From: Plantibacter sp. ME-Dv--P-122b
GTDB lineage: Bacteria; Actinomycetota; Actinomycetes; Actinomycetales; Microbacteriaceae
DNA length: 64,000 nucleotides
NCBI RefSeq assembly: GCF_030209375.1
Contig: NZ_JARVSC010000005.1
Span: 248,001 to 312,000, forward strand
Direction: 5' to 3'
Made by a program: the position numbers and the translations under genes. Shown here piece after piece: positions 46,637 to 55,785 of this stretch. The first letter of the stretch is position 1, and every line of letters begins with the position of its first letter. The notes under the pieces were generated by a model. The model made no database searches. It saw only the letters and a program-made list of their open reading frames with translations, and had not been told where the DNA came from.

Positions 46637-46870
46637 CTACGGCTTGGTGAGGTCTTCTGCGGCGTCCTCGACGCGCGCGACGACGGTCTCCGCCGTGTCG
46701 CGCAGCTGCGCCTCGCGCTCCTTGTAGGCGTCGCCGACGGTGTCGGTGAACTCCCTGACGCGTGAGTCCAGCTCGGAGAAGAACCGCTTGCCGGACTGTG
46801 TCTTGTTGATCTCGTGGGCGACGACGAAGCCGGCGCCGATGCCGACGATCAGCCAGAACACGTTCTTCAT
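46637..46870 (-). CDS. Small membrane protein between rpsD and alaS
   Basis: A 77-residue protein with an N-terminal hydrophobic helix (VFWLIVGIGAGFVVAHEI) followed by an amphipathic, charged helix (REFTDTVGDAYKEREAQLRDT and onward). Proteins like this occur at the same place in many actinobacteria and have no known function. GAGGAGTTCCCC precedes the ATG. A DUF948-type gene, often next to it in relatives, is not present. Confidence 0.82.
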   Translation of the reverse strand: MKNVFWLIVGIGAGFVVAHEINKTQSGKRFFSELDSRVREFTDTVGDAYKEREAQLRDTAETVVARVEDAAEDLTKP

Positions 46871-46968
46871 GGGGAACTCCTCATCTGCGGTGCGACCACC
46901 CGGGCGTCGCCGGGCGTACCAAGCATCCATCGTAGTCGAGCGCGGTGGACCGATGGCGTCGTACAACG

Positions 46969-47004
46969 ACGAAGAGGCACCGGCCGGAGCCGATGCCTCT
47001 TCGT
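46969..47004 (-). terminator. Terminator after rpsD
   Basis: Perfect 11-bp stem: ACGAAGAGGCA (46969-46979) and TGCCTCTTCGT (46994-47004), 14-nt loop, about 27 nt past the rpsD stop. Confidence 0.8.
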
Positions 47005-47030
47005 GTGGTGCCCGGAGCCGGGCCGCAGTC

Positions 47031-47660
47031 CTAGCGGGCTGCGTAGTACTCGACGACGAGCTGCACTTCACAGGTCACGGGGACCTCGGCGCGCTTCGGG
47101 CGACGCTCGAGACGTGCCTGGAGCTTGTCGAGCTCGACCGAGAGGTACGCGGGGACCTTCGGCAGGACGTCGACGTGACCGCCGGCAGCGGCGACCTGGA
47201 AGGGCTCGGTGCCCTCGGAGCGCGGCTTGACGTGGATGAGCTGACCCGGCTTCACGCGGAAGGACGGGCGGTCGACGAGCTGGCCGTCGACCATGATGTG
47301 GCGGTGCACGACCATCTGGCGAGCCTGCGCCGTGGTGCGGGCGAAGCCGGCACGGAGGACGAGCGCGTCGAGACGGGTCTCGAGGATCTCGACGAGGTTC
47401 TCACCCGTCAGGCCCTGGGTGCGACGTGCCTCCTGGAAGGCGATCTTGAGCTGAGCCTCGCGGATGCCGTACTGGGCGCGCAGACGCTGCTTCTCGCGCA
47501 GACGGACGGCGTAGTCGCTGTCGGCCTTGCGCTTGGTGCGGCCGTGCTCACCGGGAGCGTAGGGACGCTTCTCGAGGTACTTGGCGGCCTTCGGGGTGAG
47601 GGCGATGCCGAGTGCCCGCGAGAGGCGGGTCTTGCTGCGGGTACGTGACTTGGTAGACAC
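47031..47660 (-). CDS. rpsD: 30S ribosomal protein S4
   Basis: A 209-residue primary 16S-binding protein. It opens STKSRTRSKTRLSRALGIAL without the Zn cysteines, so it is the zinc-independent form. The S4 domain shows RLDALVLRAGFARTTAQARQMVVHRHI. GTG start with GAAAGGA upstream. It is monocistronic here, between a terminator and a leader of about 165 nt. S4 often represses its own mRNA in bacteria; whether this leader is the target is unknown. Confidence 0.98.
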   Translation of the reverse strand: MSTKSRTRSKTRLSRALGIALTPKAAKYLEKRPYAPGEHGRTKRKADSDYAVRLREKQRLRAQYGIREAQLKIAFQEARRTQGLTGENLVEILETRLDALVLRAGFARTTAQARQMVVHRHIMVDGQLVDRPSFRVKPGQLIHVKPRSEGTEPFQVAAAGGHVDVLPKVPAYLSVELDKLQARLERRPKRAEVPVTCEVQLVVEYYAAR

Positions 47661-47835
47661 GGTTTCCTTTCGATGAAGTCTCAAACGATGAATGACCGGC
47701 GCGAAGACGCGTCGGTGATCCGGAATCACACCGGACAAAGTCAGAGGGGTCCGCCGGGGCTGTTCGGCTACAGAACACGCCCGTCGAACACGGTGATCGA
47801 GCAGCCGCGCAGTCACACCGGTTCTAGGCGGATCA

Positions 47836-47841
47836 ATACTA
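47836..47841 (-). promoter_or_regulatory. Extended -10 promoter of rpsD (TGC-TAGTAT)
   Basis: TAGTAT on the minus strand with an upstream TG one base away, the extended -10 form. No good -35 is seen. Transcription would start near 47829, giving an rpsD leader of about 165-170 nt. Confidence 0.6.
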
Positions 47842-47882
47842 GCACGACACGCCCCGGTCGCCGGGCCGCCGCGACCCGACGG

Positions 47883-49328
47883 TCACTCGCCCCGGACGAT
47901 CTTCCGGAGTTTGTCCAACCGTGCCGAGATGTCGCGTTCGTGGCCGTGGTCGGTGGGCTGGTAGTACCGGACGTCGCGGAGCTCGTCGGGTAGGTGCTGC
48001 TGGGCGACGACGCCGATCGGGTGGTCGTGCGGATACCGGTAGCCCTTGCCGTGTCCGAGACGTTTCGCGCCCGCGTAGTGGGCGTCGCGCATCGGCTTCG
48101 GCACGCGTCCGAAGGCTCCGGCCCTGACGTCGGCGATGGCCTGGTCGATGGCGACGTAGGCCGCGTTCGACTTGGCGGCCGTGGCCAGGTACACCACGGC
48201 CTCGGCCAGCGGGATGCGACCCTCGGGCATGCCGATGAACTGGACGGCGTCGGCGGCCGCCACGGCGATGGGCAGCGCCTGCGGGTCGGCGATGCCGATG
48301 TCCTCGGCCGCGGAGATGATGATGCGGCGGGCGATGAAGCGCGGGTCCTCCCCCGCTTCGATCATCCGAGCGAGGTAGTGCAGCGCGGCGTCGACGTCGG
48401 ATCCGCGGATGCTCTTGATGAACGCGCTGATGACGTCGTAGTGCTCGTCGCCGTTGCGGTCGTACCGGAGCAGGGCGCGGTCGACCGCCTGCGAGACGAG
48501 TTCATCGGTGATGACGGGACCGCTGGGCGCCCGCGTCGCGATGTCGGCGTCCACCCCGTCTTCATCGTCCTCATCCTCGTCGTCTCCGACGTCGAGGAGA
48601 CCCGCGTCGTCGAGGTCGAGCTCGTCGGGGTCGACCGGAGCACCGAGATCGGAGTCGGCGGCGATCGCGGCCGCCTCCAGCGCCGTGAGGGCTCGACGGG
48701 CATCGCCCGAGGACAACTGGATGATCGCGGCGCGGGCCTCCGGTGTCACGGTGAAGCGGCCGCCCAGGCCACGCGGGTCGGTCACGGCGCGGTCGATGAG
48801 GATGCCGAGGTCGTCGTCGCTGAGCTGTTCGAGCGTGAGGAGCAGCGAACGCGACAGCAACGGGGAGATGACGGAGAAGGACGGGTTCTCGGTCGTCGCG
48901 GCGACGAGGATGACCCAGCCGTTCTCCACGCCCGGAAGCAGGGCGTCCTGCTGTGCCTTCGTGAACCGGTGGATCTCGTCGAGGAAGAGAACCGTCGAGC
49001 TCCCGTAGAGGTCGCGGCTCGACATCGCCTCCTCCATGACCTGTCGGACGTCCTTGACGCCCGCCGTCACGGCCGAGAGCTCGACGAACCGGCGACCGGA
49101 GCTGTGCGCGATGGCCTGCGCGAGCGTCGTCTTCCCGGTGCCGGGCGGGCCCCAGAGGATGACGGACACGGCCGCCTGCGTCCCCTCGTTGTCGCTCGCC
49201 AGGCGGACGAGCGGCGAGCCGGGACGGAGCAGGTGCTGCTGGCCGGCGACCTCCTCGAGGCTGCGAGGCCGCATGCGCACGGCGAGCGGGACCGGTGCGC
49301 CGGCGATGCCGGGTCCTCGACTGAACAT
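47883..49328 (-). CDS. rarA: Replication-associated recombination protein A (MgsA/RarA AAA ATPase)
   Basis: A 481-residue clamp-loader-like ATPase that acts at stalled forks. N-terminal [14 protein letters not shown], Walker [11 protein letters not shown] (59-68), Walker [11 protein letters not shown] (113-122), sensor [10 protein letters not shown], and the C-terminal tetramerisation domain with [11 protein letters not shown] and [12 protein letters not shown]. An acidic stretch at about 231-262 ([18 protein letters not shown] and flanks) is inserted before the C-terminal domain and is not part of the core fold. A TAGCCT box 6 nt before the ATG (49335-49340) suggests a leaderless transcript. 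Confidence 0.96.
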   Translation of the reverse strand: MFSRGPGIAGAPVPLAVRMRPRSLEEVAGQQHLLRPGSPLVRLASDNEGTQAAVSVILWGPPGTGKTTLAQAIAHSSGRRFVELSAVTAGVKDVRQVMEEAMSSRDLYGSSTVLFLDEIHRFTKAQQDALLPGVENGWVILVAATTENPSFSVISPLLSRSLLLTLEQLSDDDLGILIDRAVTDPRGLGGRFTVTPEARAAIIQLSSGDARRALTALEAAAIAADSDLGAPVDPDELDLDDAGLLDVGDDEDEDDEDGVDADIATRAPSGPVITDELVSQAVDRALLRYDRNGDEHYDVISAFIKSIRGSDVDAALHYLARMIEAGEDPRFIARRIIISAAEDIGIADPQALPIAVAAADAVQFIGMPEGRIPLAEAVVYLATAAKSNAAYVAIDQAIADVRAGAFGRVPKPMRDAHYAGAKRLGHGKGYRYPHDHPIGVVAQQHLPDELRDVRYYQPTDHGHERDISARLDKLRKIVRGE

Positions 49329-49334
49329 TCCACC

Positions 49335-49340
49335 AGGCTA
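49335..49340 (-). promoter_or_regulatory. -10 box of rarA (TAGCCT), leaderless
   Basis: TAGCCT on the minus strand, 6 nt before the rarA ATG; no Shine-Dalgarno follows. Confidence 0.5.
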
Positions 49341-49399
49341 GCCGCAGCCTGCGACACCCGGACCCGATGCAGGACGGGGTCGACGTTGTCGTGCGTCGT

Positions 49400-49429
49400 T
49401 TGGTCCGCGCGGAGCGCTCCCCGTAAGGT
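49400..49429 (+). promoter_or_regulatory. Candidate promoter of the membrane cyclophilin
   Basis: TTGGTC (49400-49405), 18-bp spacer, TAAGGT (49424-49429). It would give a leader of about 75-80 nt before the GTG at 49513 and is divergent from rarA. Confidence 0.45.
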
Positions 49430-49512
49430 TCTCCTGGGCAGTCCGCCGCGGGCGTGGTGCCAGATGACAGCGCGATGCCGCCGCTCGGCCGACGGCACCT
49501 GGAGGGAACGAC

Positions 49513-50319
49513 GTGGCAACGAGCAAGGGTCCGGACAAAGAGGCACGCGCAGCACGCGCACGGCTGCGCGCCTACAACGCCCGGCGCACCGTGCACGAGC
49601 ACCGCTCGAAGCGCCGCGTCCGCGACAACGTGATCGCCGCTGCGGCGCTCGTCGTCATCCTGGCCGGTGCCACGGCCGCGCAGGTGTTCTTCTTCGCCGG
49701 CGGTCCGGGCACCCCGGTCGCGACGCCCACCGCCTCAGCGGAGGCCGGGGCCTGCGGTGTCACCGGGGCGACGGACGGCGCGAACACCGGCGAAGTCCCC
49801 GCGAGCACCATCGCCGAGGACCGCGACTGGAGCGGTGAGATGACGATCAACGACGTCGTCATGAACCTCACCCTCGACGGAGCCTGCGCGCCGCAGGGTG
49901 TCTCCTCCTTCATCTCCCTCGCCCAGTCCGGCTTCTACGACGGCGTCACCTGCCACCGCCTCACGACGAGCGGCATCTACGTCCTGCAGTGCGGCGACCC
50001 CGACGGCACCGGCACCGGCGGCCCCGGCTACAGCTACGGCCCCGTCGAGAACGCACCGACGGATGACGTCTACCCGGCCGGCACCATCGCCATGGCACGC
50101 CAGGGCGGGAACGGCTACAGCAACGGTTCGCAGTTCTTCCTCGTCTACCAGGACTCGACGATCCCGTCCGACGCCGCCGGCGGCTACACCGTGCTCGGCC
50201 AGATCACCAGCGGTCTCGACCAGCTCGTCTCGGGCGTCGTGTCCGGCGGGGTCGCGGACGGCAGCGGTGACGGTGCTCCGGCGGTCCCGGCCACCATCAC
50301 CTCGGTGACGGTCCAGTAG
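49513..50319 (+). CDS. Membrane-anchored cyclophilin-type peptidyl-prolyl isomerase
   Basis: A 268-residue protein. A basic cytoplasmic tail (1-38) is followed by one membrane helix (NVIAAAALVVILAGATAAQVFFF, about 39-61), a Thr/Ala-rich linker and an extracellular cyclophilin domain. Core motifs are SFISLAQSGFYDGVTCHRL with the catalytic Arg, GGPGYSYGPVENAP, GTIAMARQG and NGSQFFLVYQDS. It likely helps fold exported proteins. GTG start with GGAGGG upstream. This type of gene is a frequent neighbour of rel in actinobacteria. Confidence 0.93.
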   Translation: MATSKGPDKEARAARARLRAYNARRTVHEHRSKRRVRDNVIAAAALVVILAGATAAQVFFFAGGPGTPVATPTASAEAGACGVTGATDGANTGEVPASTIAEDRDWSGEMTINDVVMNLTLDGACAPQGVSSFISLAQSGFYDGVTCHRLTTSGIYVLQCGDPDGTGTGGPGYSYGPVENAPTDDVYPAGTIAMARQGGNGYSNGSQFFLVYQDSTIPSDAAGGYTVLGQITSGLDQLVSGVVSGGVADGSGDGAPAVPATITSVTVQ

Positions 50320-50367
50320 CACGTGCAGTAACCTGCACCAGACGGAACCGACCGGCGCAAGCGGTCG

Positions 50368-50386
50368 CCCCGAGCAGGACTCGGGG
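50368..50386 (+). terminator. Hairpin between the cyclophilin and DUF349 genes
   Basis: CCCCGAG (50368-50374) pairs with CTCGGGG (50380-50386), 5-nt loop, followed by TAATAGG. It may end the cyclophilin transcript; TAATAG just after it could also be a -10 for the next gene. Confidence 0.45.
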
Positions 50387-50452
50387 TAATAGGCTTGTGG
50401 ATCGATCACGATCGCCACGAACGGCGGTCAACACACAGCAAGGGTGATGCGC

Positions 50453-51682
50453 GTGACCAGTCCAGAGATCGAACCGTGGGGTCGTGTCGACGACGACGGC
50501 ACCGTCTACGTCCGTGAGGCCGACGGTGAACGAGCGGTCGGACAGTACCCCGACGGTTCCAAGGAGGAGGCGCTCGCGTACTTCGAGCGCAAGTTCACGG
50601 ACCTCGCCGGACAGGTGACGCTCCTCGAGCAGCGCGCGAAGCGCGGTGCGCCGGCGACGGACGTCGCGAAGGCCGTGAAGTCGATCACCAAGCAGGTCGA
50701 GTCCGCCAACGCGGTCGGCAACCTCCAGGCGCTCCTGACCCGCCTCGCGGCGCTCGACGGCACCGTGAGCGAGCTGACCGAGGCGCAGAGCCAGGAGACC
50801 AAGGCAGCCCTCGAGGAAGCGGCACGTGCGCGTCTCGCGATCGTCGAGGAGGCCGAGCAGCTCGCGCAGCAGGATCCGGCACGGGTGCAGTGGAAGCAGA
50901 CCTCGGCGCGACTCGACGAACTCTTCGCCGAGTGGCAGCGCCAGCAGCACGACGGACCTCGTCTCGCGAAGAACGACGCCAACGACCTCTGGAAGCGGTT
51001 CCGGACGGCGCGTGCGACGATCGAGCAGCACCGTCGTGCGTTCTACACGGAGCTGGACTCGGTCCACAAGGAGGCACGCGCGATCAAGCAGAAGCTCGTC
51101 GAGCGCGCCGAGGCCCTCATCGCCAAGGGTGCCGAGGGCATCCCCGCCTACCGCAGCCTCCTCGACGAGTGGAAGGCCTCCCCGCGTGCCGGGAAGCGCC
51201 AGGACGACGCGCTTTGGGCGAAGTTCAAGGCTGCGGGCGACGCGATCTACGGCGCGAAGGCCGAGATCGACGCGCGCGACAACGAGGAGTTCCAGGGCAA
51301 CCTGGACCTGAAGCTCGCGGTGCTGGCGGATGCCGAGCCGATCCTCTCGGACACGAACCGGGACTCGGCGCGCAAGGCGCTCACCGACATCCAGCGCCGG
51401 TGGGACGAGATCGGCAAGGTCCCGCGCGAGCAGGTCCGCGTCGTCGAGGACCGTCTGCGCAAGATCGAGACCCACGTCAAGCAGCTCGAGGACGAGCACT
51501 GGAAGCGCAACAACCCGGAGACGAAGGCGCGCACCGAGGGGCTCGCGAGCCAGCTCGCCGACGCCATCGCCAAGCTCGAGGACGAGGTCGAGGCGGCACG
51601 GGCCTCCGGTGACGCCGACCGGCTCACCGCGGCCATCGAAGCGCTCGATGCGCGCAAGGCGTGGCTCGGGGCGATCCGCTAG
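50453..51682 (+). CDS. DUF349-repeat protein
   Basis: A 409-residue, highly charged helical protein, cytoplasmic, with no signal or membrane segment. It contains several DUF349-type repeats, each with an aromatic anchor: WKQTSARLDELFAEW, LWKRFRTARATIEQHR, LWAKFKAAGDAIY and RWDEIGKVPREQ. Long coiled-coil stretches lie between them. The biochemical role is not established. Three starts are close together (GTG 50444, ATG 50447, GTG 50453); the last is chosen because AAGGG lies 8 nt before it. Convergence of its neighbour with rel matches the rel-DUF349-cyclophilin order of relatives. Confidence 0.88.
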   Translation: MTSPEIEPWGRVDDDGTVYVREADGERAVGQYPDGSKEEALAYFERKFTDLAGQVTLLEQRAKRGAPATDVAKAVKSITKQVESANAVGNLQALLTRLAALDGTVSELTEAQSQETKAALEEAARARLAIVEEAEQLAQQDPARVQWKQTSARLDELFAEWQRQQHDGPRLAKNDANDLWKRFRTARATIEQHRRAFYTELDSVHKEARAIKQKLVERAEALIAKGAEGIPAYRSLLDEWKASPRAGKRQDDALWAKFKAAGDAIYGAKAEIDARDNEEFQGNLDLKLAVLADAEPILSDTNRDSARKALTDIQRRWDEIGKVPREQVRVVEDRLRKIETHVKQLEDEHWKRNNPETKARTEGLASQLADAIAKLEDEVEAARASGDADRLTAAIEALDARKAWLGAIR

Positions 51683-51733
51683 GCGGCTCCGCTCCACCAA
51701 CCGCGTGACGGTCGCGGTTCTCCACAGATCCGT

Positions 51734-51775
51734 CGACGATCCTCCTGCTGCCGGATGGCTGCAGGAGGATCGTCG
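51734..51775 (+). terminator. Perfect 15-bp hairpin overlapping the next gene's ribosome-binding site
   Basis: CGACGATCCTCCTGC (51734-51748) pairs exactly with 51761-51775; loop of 12 nt. It lies 52 nt after the DUF349 stop and ends one base before the ATG of the AbiEi-like gene, with that gene's AGGAGG inside the 3' arm. It may be a terminator, a translational switch, or both. Confidence 0.7.
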
Positions 51776-51776
51776 T

Positions 51777-52454
51777 ATGTCCACGGCACTCCAGACGTCC
51801 TCCACCATCGGGCCACGCTCCGCGACGGATCCCTCGGCCTCCACGAGCCGCCTCCCCGCCTACCTCCAGCCACCTGAGCTCTCCGTCGCCGAGCTCGCCG
51901 CCGCGCGGCTCGACGGCGAGCTGTTCGCCTTCGAAGACGGCTACTGCAGTGTCGACGAACCCGACACCGTCAGGTTGCGCGCGGCGGTCCTCGCACAGCT
52001 GCCCGGACTGGCCGGCGCGGTGATCGCCGAGACGAGTGCTGCGTGGCTGCACGGCGCGGCACTCGTCGCACCGAGGGTCCACACGGGCTTCGTGTCGATG
52101 GAACGGCGCAGCGCGCGTTCGTCCCGGTTGCGTCTGCGTCAGGTGTCCCTCCGTGTGGACGACAGCGAGCAGTGCGGCGCACTGCGGGTCACGACGCCCA
52201 CGCGCACGGTCGCTGATCTGGCGCGGCGTACCGGGGCGGACGCGGAGGAGGCCATGACGACGATCCGCAACTACTTCCTGCTCGGGCTCACCAGCCCCGA
52301 GGAGGTCGTCGCGTGGGTCCGCTCGGTCCCGCGGGTCCTCGGCGGCACACGGATCGTCCGTGTCGTGTCGAGCGCCACTGAGCTGATGCTCCCCGGCCTC
52401 GAGCCGTCTCGGAGCGAACTGGCGTCCTGGTCGCTCCCGCTCAGCCGCCGTTGA
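51777..52454 (+). CDS. AbiEi-antitoxin-like protein, orphan
   Basis: A 225-residue protein. The middle and C-terminal part carries the pattern of AbiEi-type antitoxin/regulator domains: [15 protein letters not shown], then a basic beta region, then [30 protein letters not shown]. The N-terminal 60 residues are Ser/Thr/Ala-rich and lack a clear winged helix. No AbiEii-like nucleotidyltransferase toxin is nearby, so it is an orphan; such orphans are widespread in Microbacteriaceae and their role is unknown. ATG at 51777 has AGGAGG about 9 nt upstream, sequestered in a hairpin. It overlaps the rel 3' end by 14 nt, tail to tail. Confidence 0.72.
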   Translation: MSTALQTSSTIGPRSATDPSASTSRLPAYLQPPELSVAELAAARLDGELFAFEDGYCSVDEPDTVRLRAAVLAQLPGLAGAVIAETSAAWLHGAALVAPRVHTGFVSMERRSARSSRLRLRQVSLRVDDSEQCGALRVTTPTRTVADLARRTGADAEEAMTTIRNYFLLGLTSPEEVVAWVRSVPRVLGGTRIVRVVSSATELMLPGLEPSRSELASWSLPLSRR

Positions 52455-54696
52455 CCCGGTAGACGTCGTACACGGTGTCGATCCGCCGGACCGCGTTCAG
52501 CACCCGGTCGAGGTGGGTGGTGTCCCCCATCTCGAACACGAAGCGGCTGATGGCCAGGCGGTCGCTCGAGGTGTTCACCGTCGCCGACAGGATGTTGACG
52601 TGGTACTCGGACAGCACCCGCGTCACATCCGACAACAGTCCCGCTCGGTCGAGCGCCTCGACCTGGATCTGGACGAGGAACACGCTCTTCGACGACGGAG
52701 CCCATTCCACGTCGATCATGCGCTCAGGCTCCTGCAGGAGCCCCTGGACGTTGTGGCAGTCCGAACGGTGGACGGAGACCCCTGAGCCTCGGGTGACGAA
52801 CCCGACGATCTCATCGCCCGGCACCGGGGTGCAGCACTTCGCGAGCTTGACCAGGATGTCGGGAGCACCGAGCACGAGGACCCCGGAGTCGCTGTTCTGC
52901 AGCCGCTCACGGCGGCTCCCGCGCACCGGGACTGTGTACTCGGCGTGCTCGCTGTCGGCGTCCTTCTGCAGGAGCGCGACCACCTTCTCGAGCACGGACT
53001 GCGTCGAGACGTGGCCCTCGCCGACGGCCGCGTAGAGCGCCGTGACGTCCTCGTAGCGCAGCTGCGCCGCGACCTCCGCGAAGGAGTCCTGGTTCATGAG
53101 CTTCTGGAGCGGCAGGTTCTGCTTGCGCATCGCCCGTGCGATCGCGTCGCGCCCCTGCTCGATCGCCTCGTCGCGTCGCTCCTTCGTGAACCACTGGCGG
53201 ATCTTGTTCCGCGCCCGAGGGCTCTTGACGAAGTTCAGCCAGTCCTGGCTGGGGCCGGAGTCGGGGTTCTTCGAGGTGAAGACCTCCACCACGTCGCCGG
53301 TGTTGAGTGAACTCTCCAGCGGCACGAGGCGTCCGTTGACCCGGGCGCCCATCGTCCGGTGGCCGACCTCCGTGTGCACGGCGTACGCGAAGTCCACCGG
53401 CGTCGCGCCGGCGGGCAGGCCGACGACGCGACCCTTCGGGGTGAAGACGTAGACCTCCTTCGCACCGATCTCGAACCGCAACGAGTCGAGGAACTCCCCC
53501 GGGTCCGCGGTCTCCGCCTGCCAGTCGGAGATGTGCGCGAGCCAGGCCATCGAGCTGTCGGGCTCGGCGGAGGACGCGGTCTTCCCGCTGTTCATCCGCT
53601 CCTTGTACTTCCAGTGCGCGGCGACGCCGAACTCGGCCCGCTGGTGCATCTCGTTCGTGCGGATCTGGATCTCGACGGGTTTCCCGCCCGGTCCGACGAC
53701 GGTGGTGTGCAGCGACTGGTAGAGGTTGAACTTCGGCGTGGCGATGTAGTCCTTGAAGCGTCCGGGCACCGGCGTCCACCGTGCGTGGATCGACCCGAGC
53801 ACCGCGTAGCAGTCGCGCAGCGAGTTGACGAGGACACGGATGCCGACGAGGTCGTAGATGTCGTCGAACTCACGGCCGCGGACGACCATCTTCTGGTAGA
53901 TCGAGTAATACTGCTTCGGGCGTCCGGCGACCTTGCCACGGATCTTCTGTGCCTTGAGGTCTTCGTTCACCGCGTCGATGACGTGCTGCACGTACTCCTC
54001 GCGCTGTGGTGTCCGCTGCTTGACGAGTGACTCGATCTCGGCGTAGAGCTTCGGGTACAGCACGGCGAAGGAGAGGTCTTCGAGTTCCCACTTGATCGCC
54101 TGGATACCGAGGCGGTGCGCGAGCGGAGCGTAGATCTCGAGGGTCTCCGTGGCCTTCTTCGCCGCCTTCTCGGCCGGGACGAATCCCCAGGTGCGGGCGT
54201 TGTGCAGCCGGTCGGCGAGCTTGATGATGAGGACGCGGATGTCCTTCGACATCGCGACGATCATCTTCCGGACCGTCTCGGCCTGTGCGCTGTCGCCGTA
54301 TTTGACCTTGTCGAGCTTCGTGACGCCGTCGACCAGCATGGCGACCTCGTCGCCGAAGTCGGCGTGCAGCTGGTCGAGCGAGTAGTCCGTGTCTTCGACG
54401 GTGTCGTGCAGGAGGGCGGCGACGATCGTCTTCGGTCCGATGCCGAGGTCGGCCAGGATCTGGGAGACGGCTACCGGGTGCGTGATGTACGGCTCGCCGC
54501 TCTGGCGCTTCTGACCGGAGTGGGCCCGCTCGGCGACCGTGTACGCACGTTCGATGAGGGCCAGGTCGGCCTTGGGGTGGTGCTGCCGCACCGTCCGCAT
54601 CAGGGTGTCGACGGCGCCCGCCGGCTGCGCCTTCGAGAAGATGCGTGGGACGAGACGGCGCAGGGAGGCCGTCGAGGATGTCGTGGTGTCCGCCAT
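52441..54696 (-). CDS. rel: Bifunctional (p)ppGpp synthetase/hydrolase
   Basis: A 751-residue long RSH protein that makes and breaks the stringent-response alarmone. The HD hydrolase is intact ([14 protein letters not shown]), as is the synthetase with RFKD in [19 protein letters not shown] and HWKYKE, the motif set typical of bifunctional enzymes. The TGS domain ([25 protein letters not shown]), zinc-finger-like helical part with [10 protein letters not shown], and C-terminal ACT domain follow. GGGAGG precedes the ATG. Full length. Confidence 0.98.
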   Translation of the reverse strand: MADTTTSSTASLRRLVPRIFSKAQPAGAVDTLMRTVRQHHPKADLALIERAYTVAERAHSGQKRQSGEPYITHPVAVSQILADLGIGPKTIVAALLHDTVEDTDYSLDQLHADFGDEVAMLVDGVTKLDKVKYGDSAQAETVRKMIVAMSKDIRVLIIKLADRLHNARTWGFVPAEKAAKKATETLEIYAPLAHRLGIQAIKWELEDLSFAVLYPKLYAEIESLVKQRTPQREEYVQHVIDAVNEDLKAQKIRGKVAGRPKQYYSIYQKMVVRGREFDDIYDLVGIRVLVNSLRDCYAVLGSIHARWTPVPGRFKDYIATPKFNLYQSLHTTVVGPGGKPVEIQIRTNEMHQRAEFGVAAHWKYKERMNSGKTASSAEPDSSMAWLAHISDWQAETADPGEFLDSLRFEIGAKEVYVFTPKGRVVGLPAGATPVDFAYAVHTEVGHRTMGARVNGRLVPLESSLNTGDVVEVFTSKNPDSGPSQDWLNFVKSPRARNKIRQWFTKERRDEAIEQGRDAIARAMRKQNLPLQKLMNQDSFAEVAAQLRYEDVTALYAAVGEGHVSTQSVLEKVVALLQKDADSEHAEYTVPVRGSRRERLQNSDSGVLVLGAPDILVKLAKCCTPVPGDEIVGFVTRGSGVSVHRSDCHNVQGLLQEPERMIDVEWAPSSKSVFLVQIQVEALDRAGLLSDVTRVLSEYHVNILSATVNTSSDRLAISRFVFEMGDTTHLDRVLNAVRRIDTVYDVYRVNGG

Positions 54697-54744
54697 CTCA
54701 GGCCTCCCTGCGCTCGTGCACGCGGTTGTCGGTCGCTGTCAGGG

Positions 54745-55785
54745 TCAACGCGCCAGCGGCGCGTCTGCTTCCGTGCGTTCGCCCACGGCGTCATCCGAGC
54801 CCTGAGCGCGCTCCCGCGCCTGCAGCACGCGCTTGTCGTGCTTGGCGATGCGGGGCTCGTTGTGCCGGAAGTTCGCGTAGAGCGGTGCAGCGACGAAGAT
54901 CGTCGAGTACGTTCCGACGAGGATGCCGACGAGCAGGGCGAGCGAGATGTCGCGCAGCGTGTCGGCACCGAGGACGAAAGCACCGAAGAACAGGATCGCC
55001 GCGACCGGGAGCGCCGCCACGACACCGGTGTTGATCGAGCGGACCAGGGTCTGGTTGACCGCGAGATTCACGGACTCCCCGAACGTCCTGGCCGCGCCGT
55101 CGGCGTCGAGCGTCGTGTTCTCGCGGATCTTGTCGAACACCACGACGGTGTCGTACAGCGAGAACCCGAGGATGGTGAGGAAGCCGATCATTGCGGCCGG
55201 CGTGATCTCCCAGCCGGTCGCGGCGTAGACACCCGCCGTGATGATGAGGTCGTGCATGAGGGAGAGCAGCGCGGCCGCGGACATCTTCCAGGTGCGGAAG
55301 TACAAGGCCATGAGGATCGCCGCGAGCACGAGGAAGACGATGAGGCCGACGATCGCCTGCTTGGAGACGTCTTGACCCCACGAGGGGCCGATGAAGGAAC
55401 TCGTGATGTCGGACTGCTCGACGCCGTAGGCCTCGGCCAGCGCAGCAGAGACCTGCTGGGTGACCTTGTCGTTCTTCAGCTGGTCGGTCTGCACGCGGAC
55501 CGAGTTGCCGCCGACGACGGTGACGTGTGTGGTCGCCCCGGGGACGACCGACGCGACCGCGTCTTCAGCCAACGTCTGATCGGTGCTCTTGACGTCGGCG
55601 ATCTGGAATTGCGAGCCACCGCGGAACTCGATGCCGAAGTTGAACCCGCCCTTGACGACCGGGATCAAGACCGACAGGACGACCGCGACGATGGCGATCG
55701 TGTACCAGATCTTGCGCTTGCCGACGAAGTCGTAGGAGCGCTTCCCGGTGTAGAGCTCGTTTCCGAACCGTGCGAACGCACCCAT
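54745..55785 (-). CDS. secF: Protein translocase subunit SecF
   Basis: A 346-residue six-helix membrane subunit that uses proton-motive force to pull proteins through SecYEG. NFGIEFRGGSQFQI after the first helix, the periplasmic domain, then GFSLYDTVVVFDKIREN and helix-rich C-terminus ending in a charged tail. Its ATG shares one base with the secD stop (TGATG), so the pair is coupled. Confidence 0.97.
   Translation of the reverse strand: MGAFARFGNELYTGKRSYDFVGKRKIWYTIAIVAVVLSVLIPVVKGGFNFGIEFRGGSQFQIADVKSTDQTLAEDAVASVVPGATTHVTVVGGNSVRVQTDQLKNDKVTQQVSAALAEAYGVEQSDITSSFIGPSWGQDVSKQAIVGLIVFLVLAAILMALYFRTWKMSAAALLSLMHDLIITAGVYAATGWEITPAAMIGFLTILGFSLYDTVVVFDKIRENTTLDADGAARTFGESVNLAVNQTLVRSINTGVVAALPVAAILFFGAFVLGADTLRDISLALLVGILVGTYSTIFVAAPLYANFRHNEPRIAKHDKRVLQARERAQGSDDAVGERTEADAPLAR

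Noticed and set aside
44213-46765. A plus-strand open frame of 850 codons opposite alaS
   Set aside because: Antisense shadow of alaS; composition and lack of domains argue against a gene.
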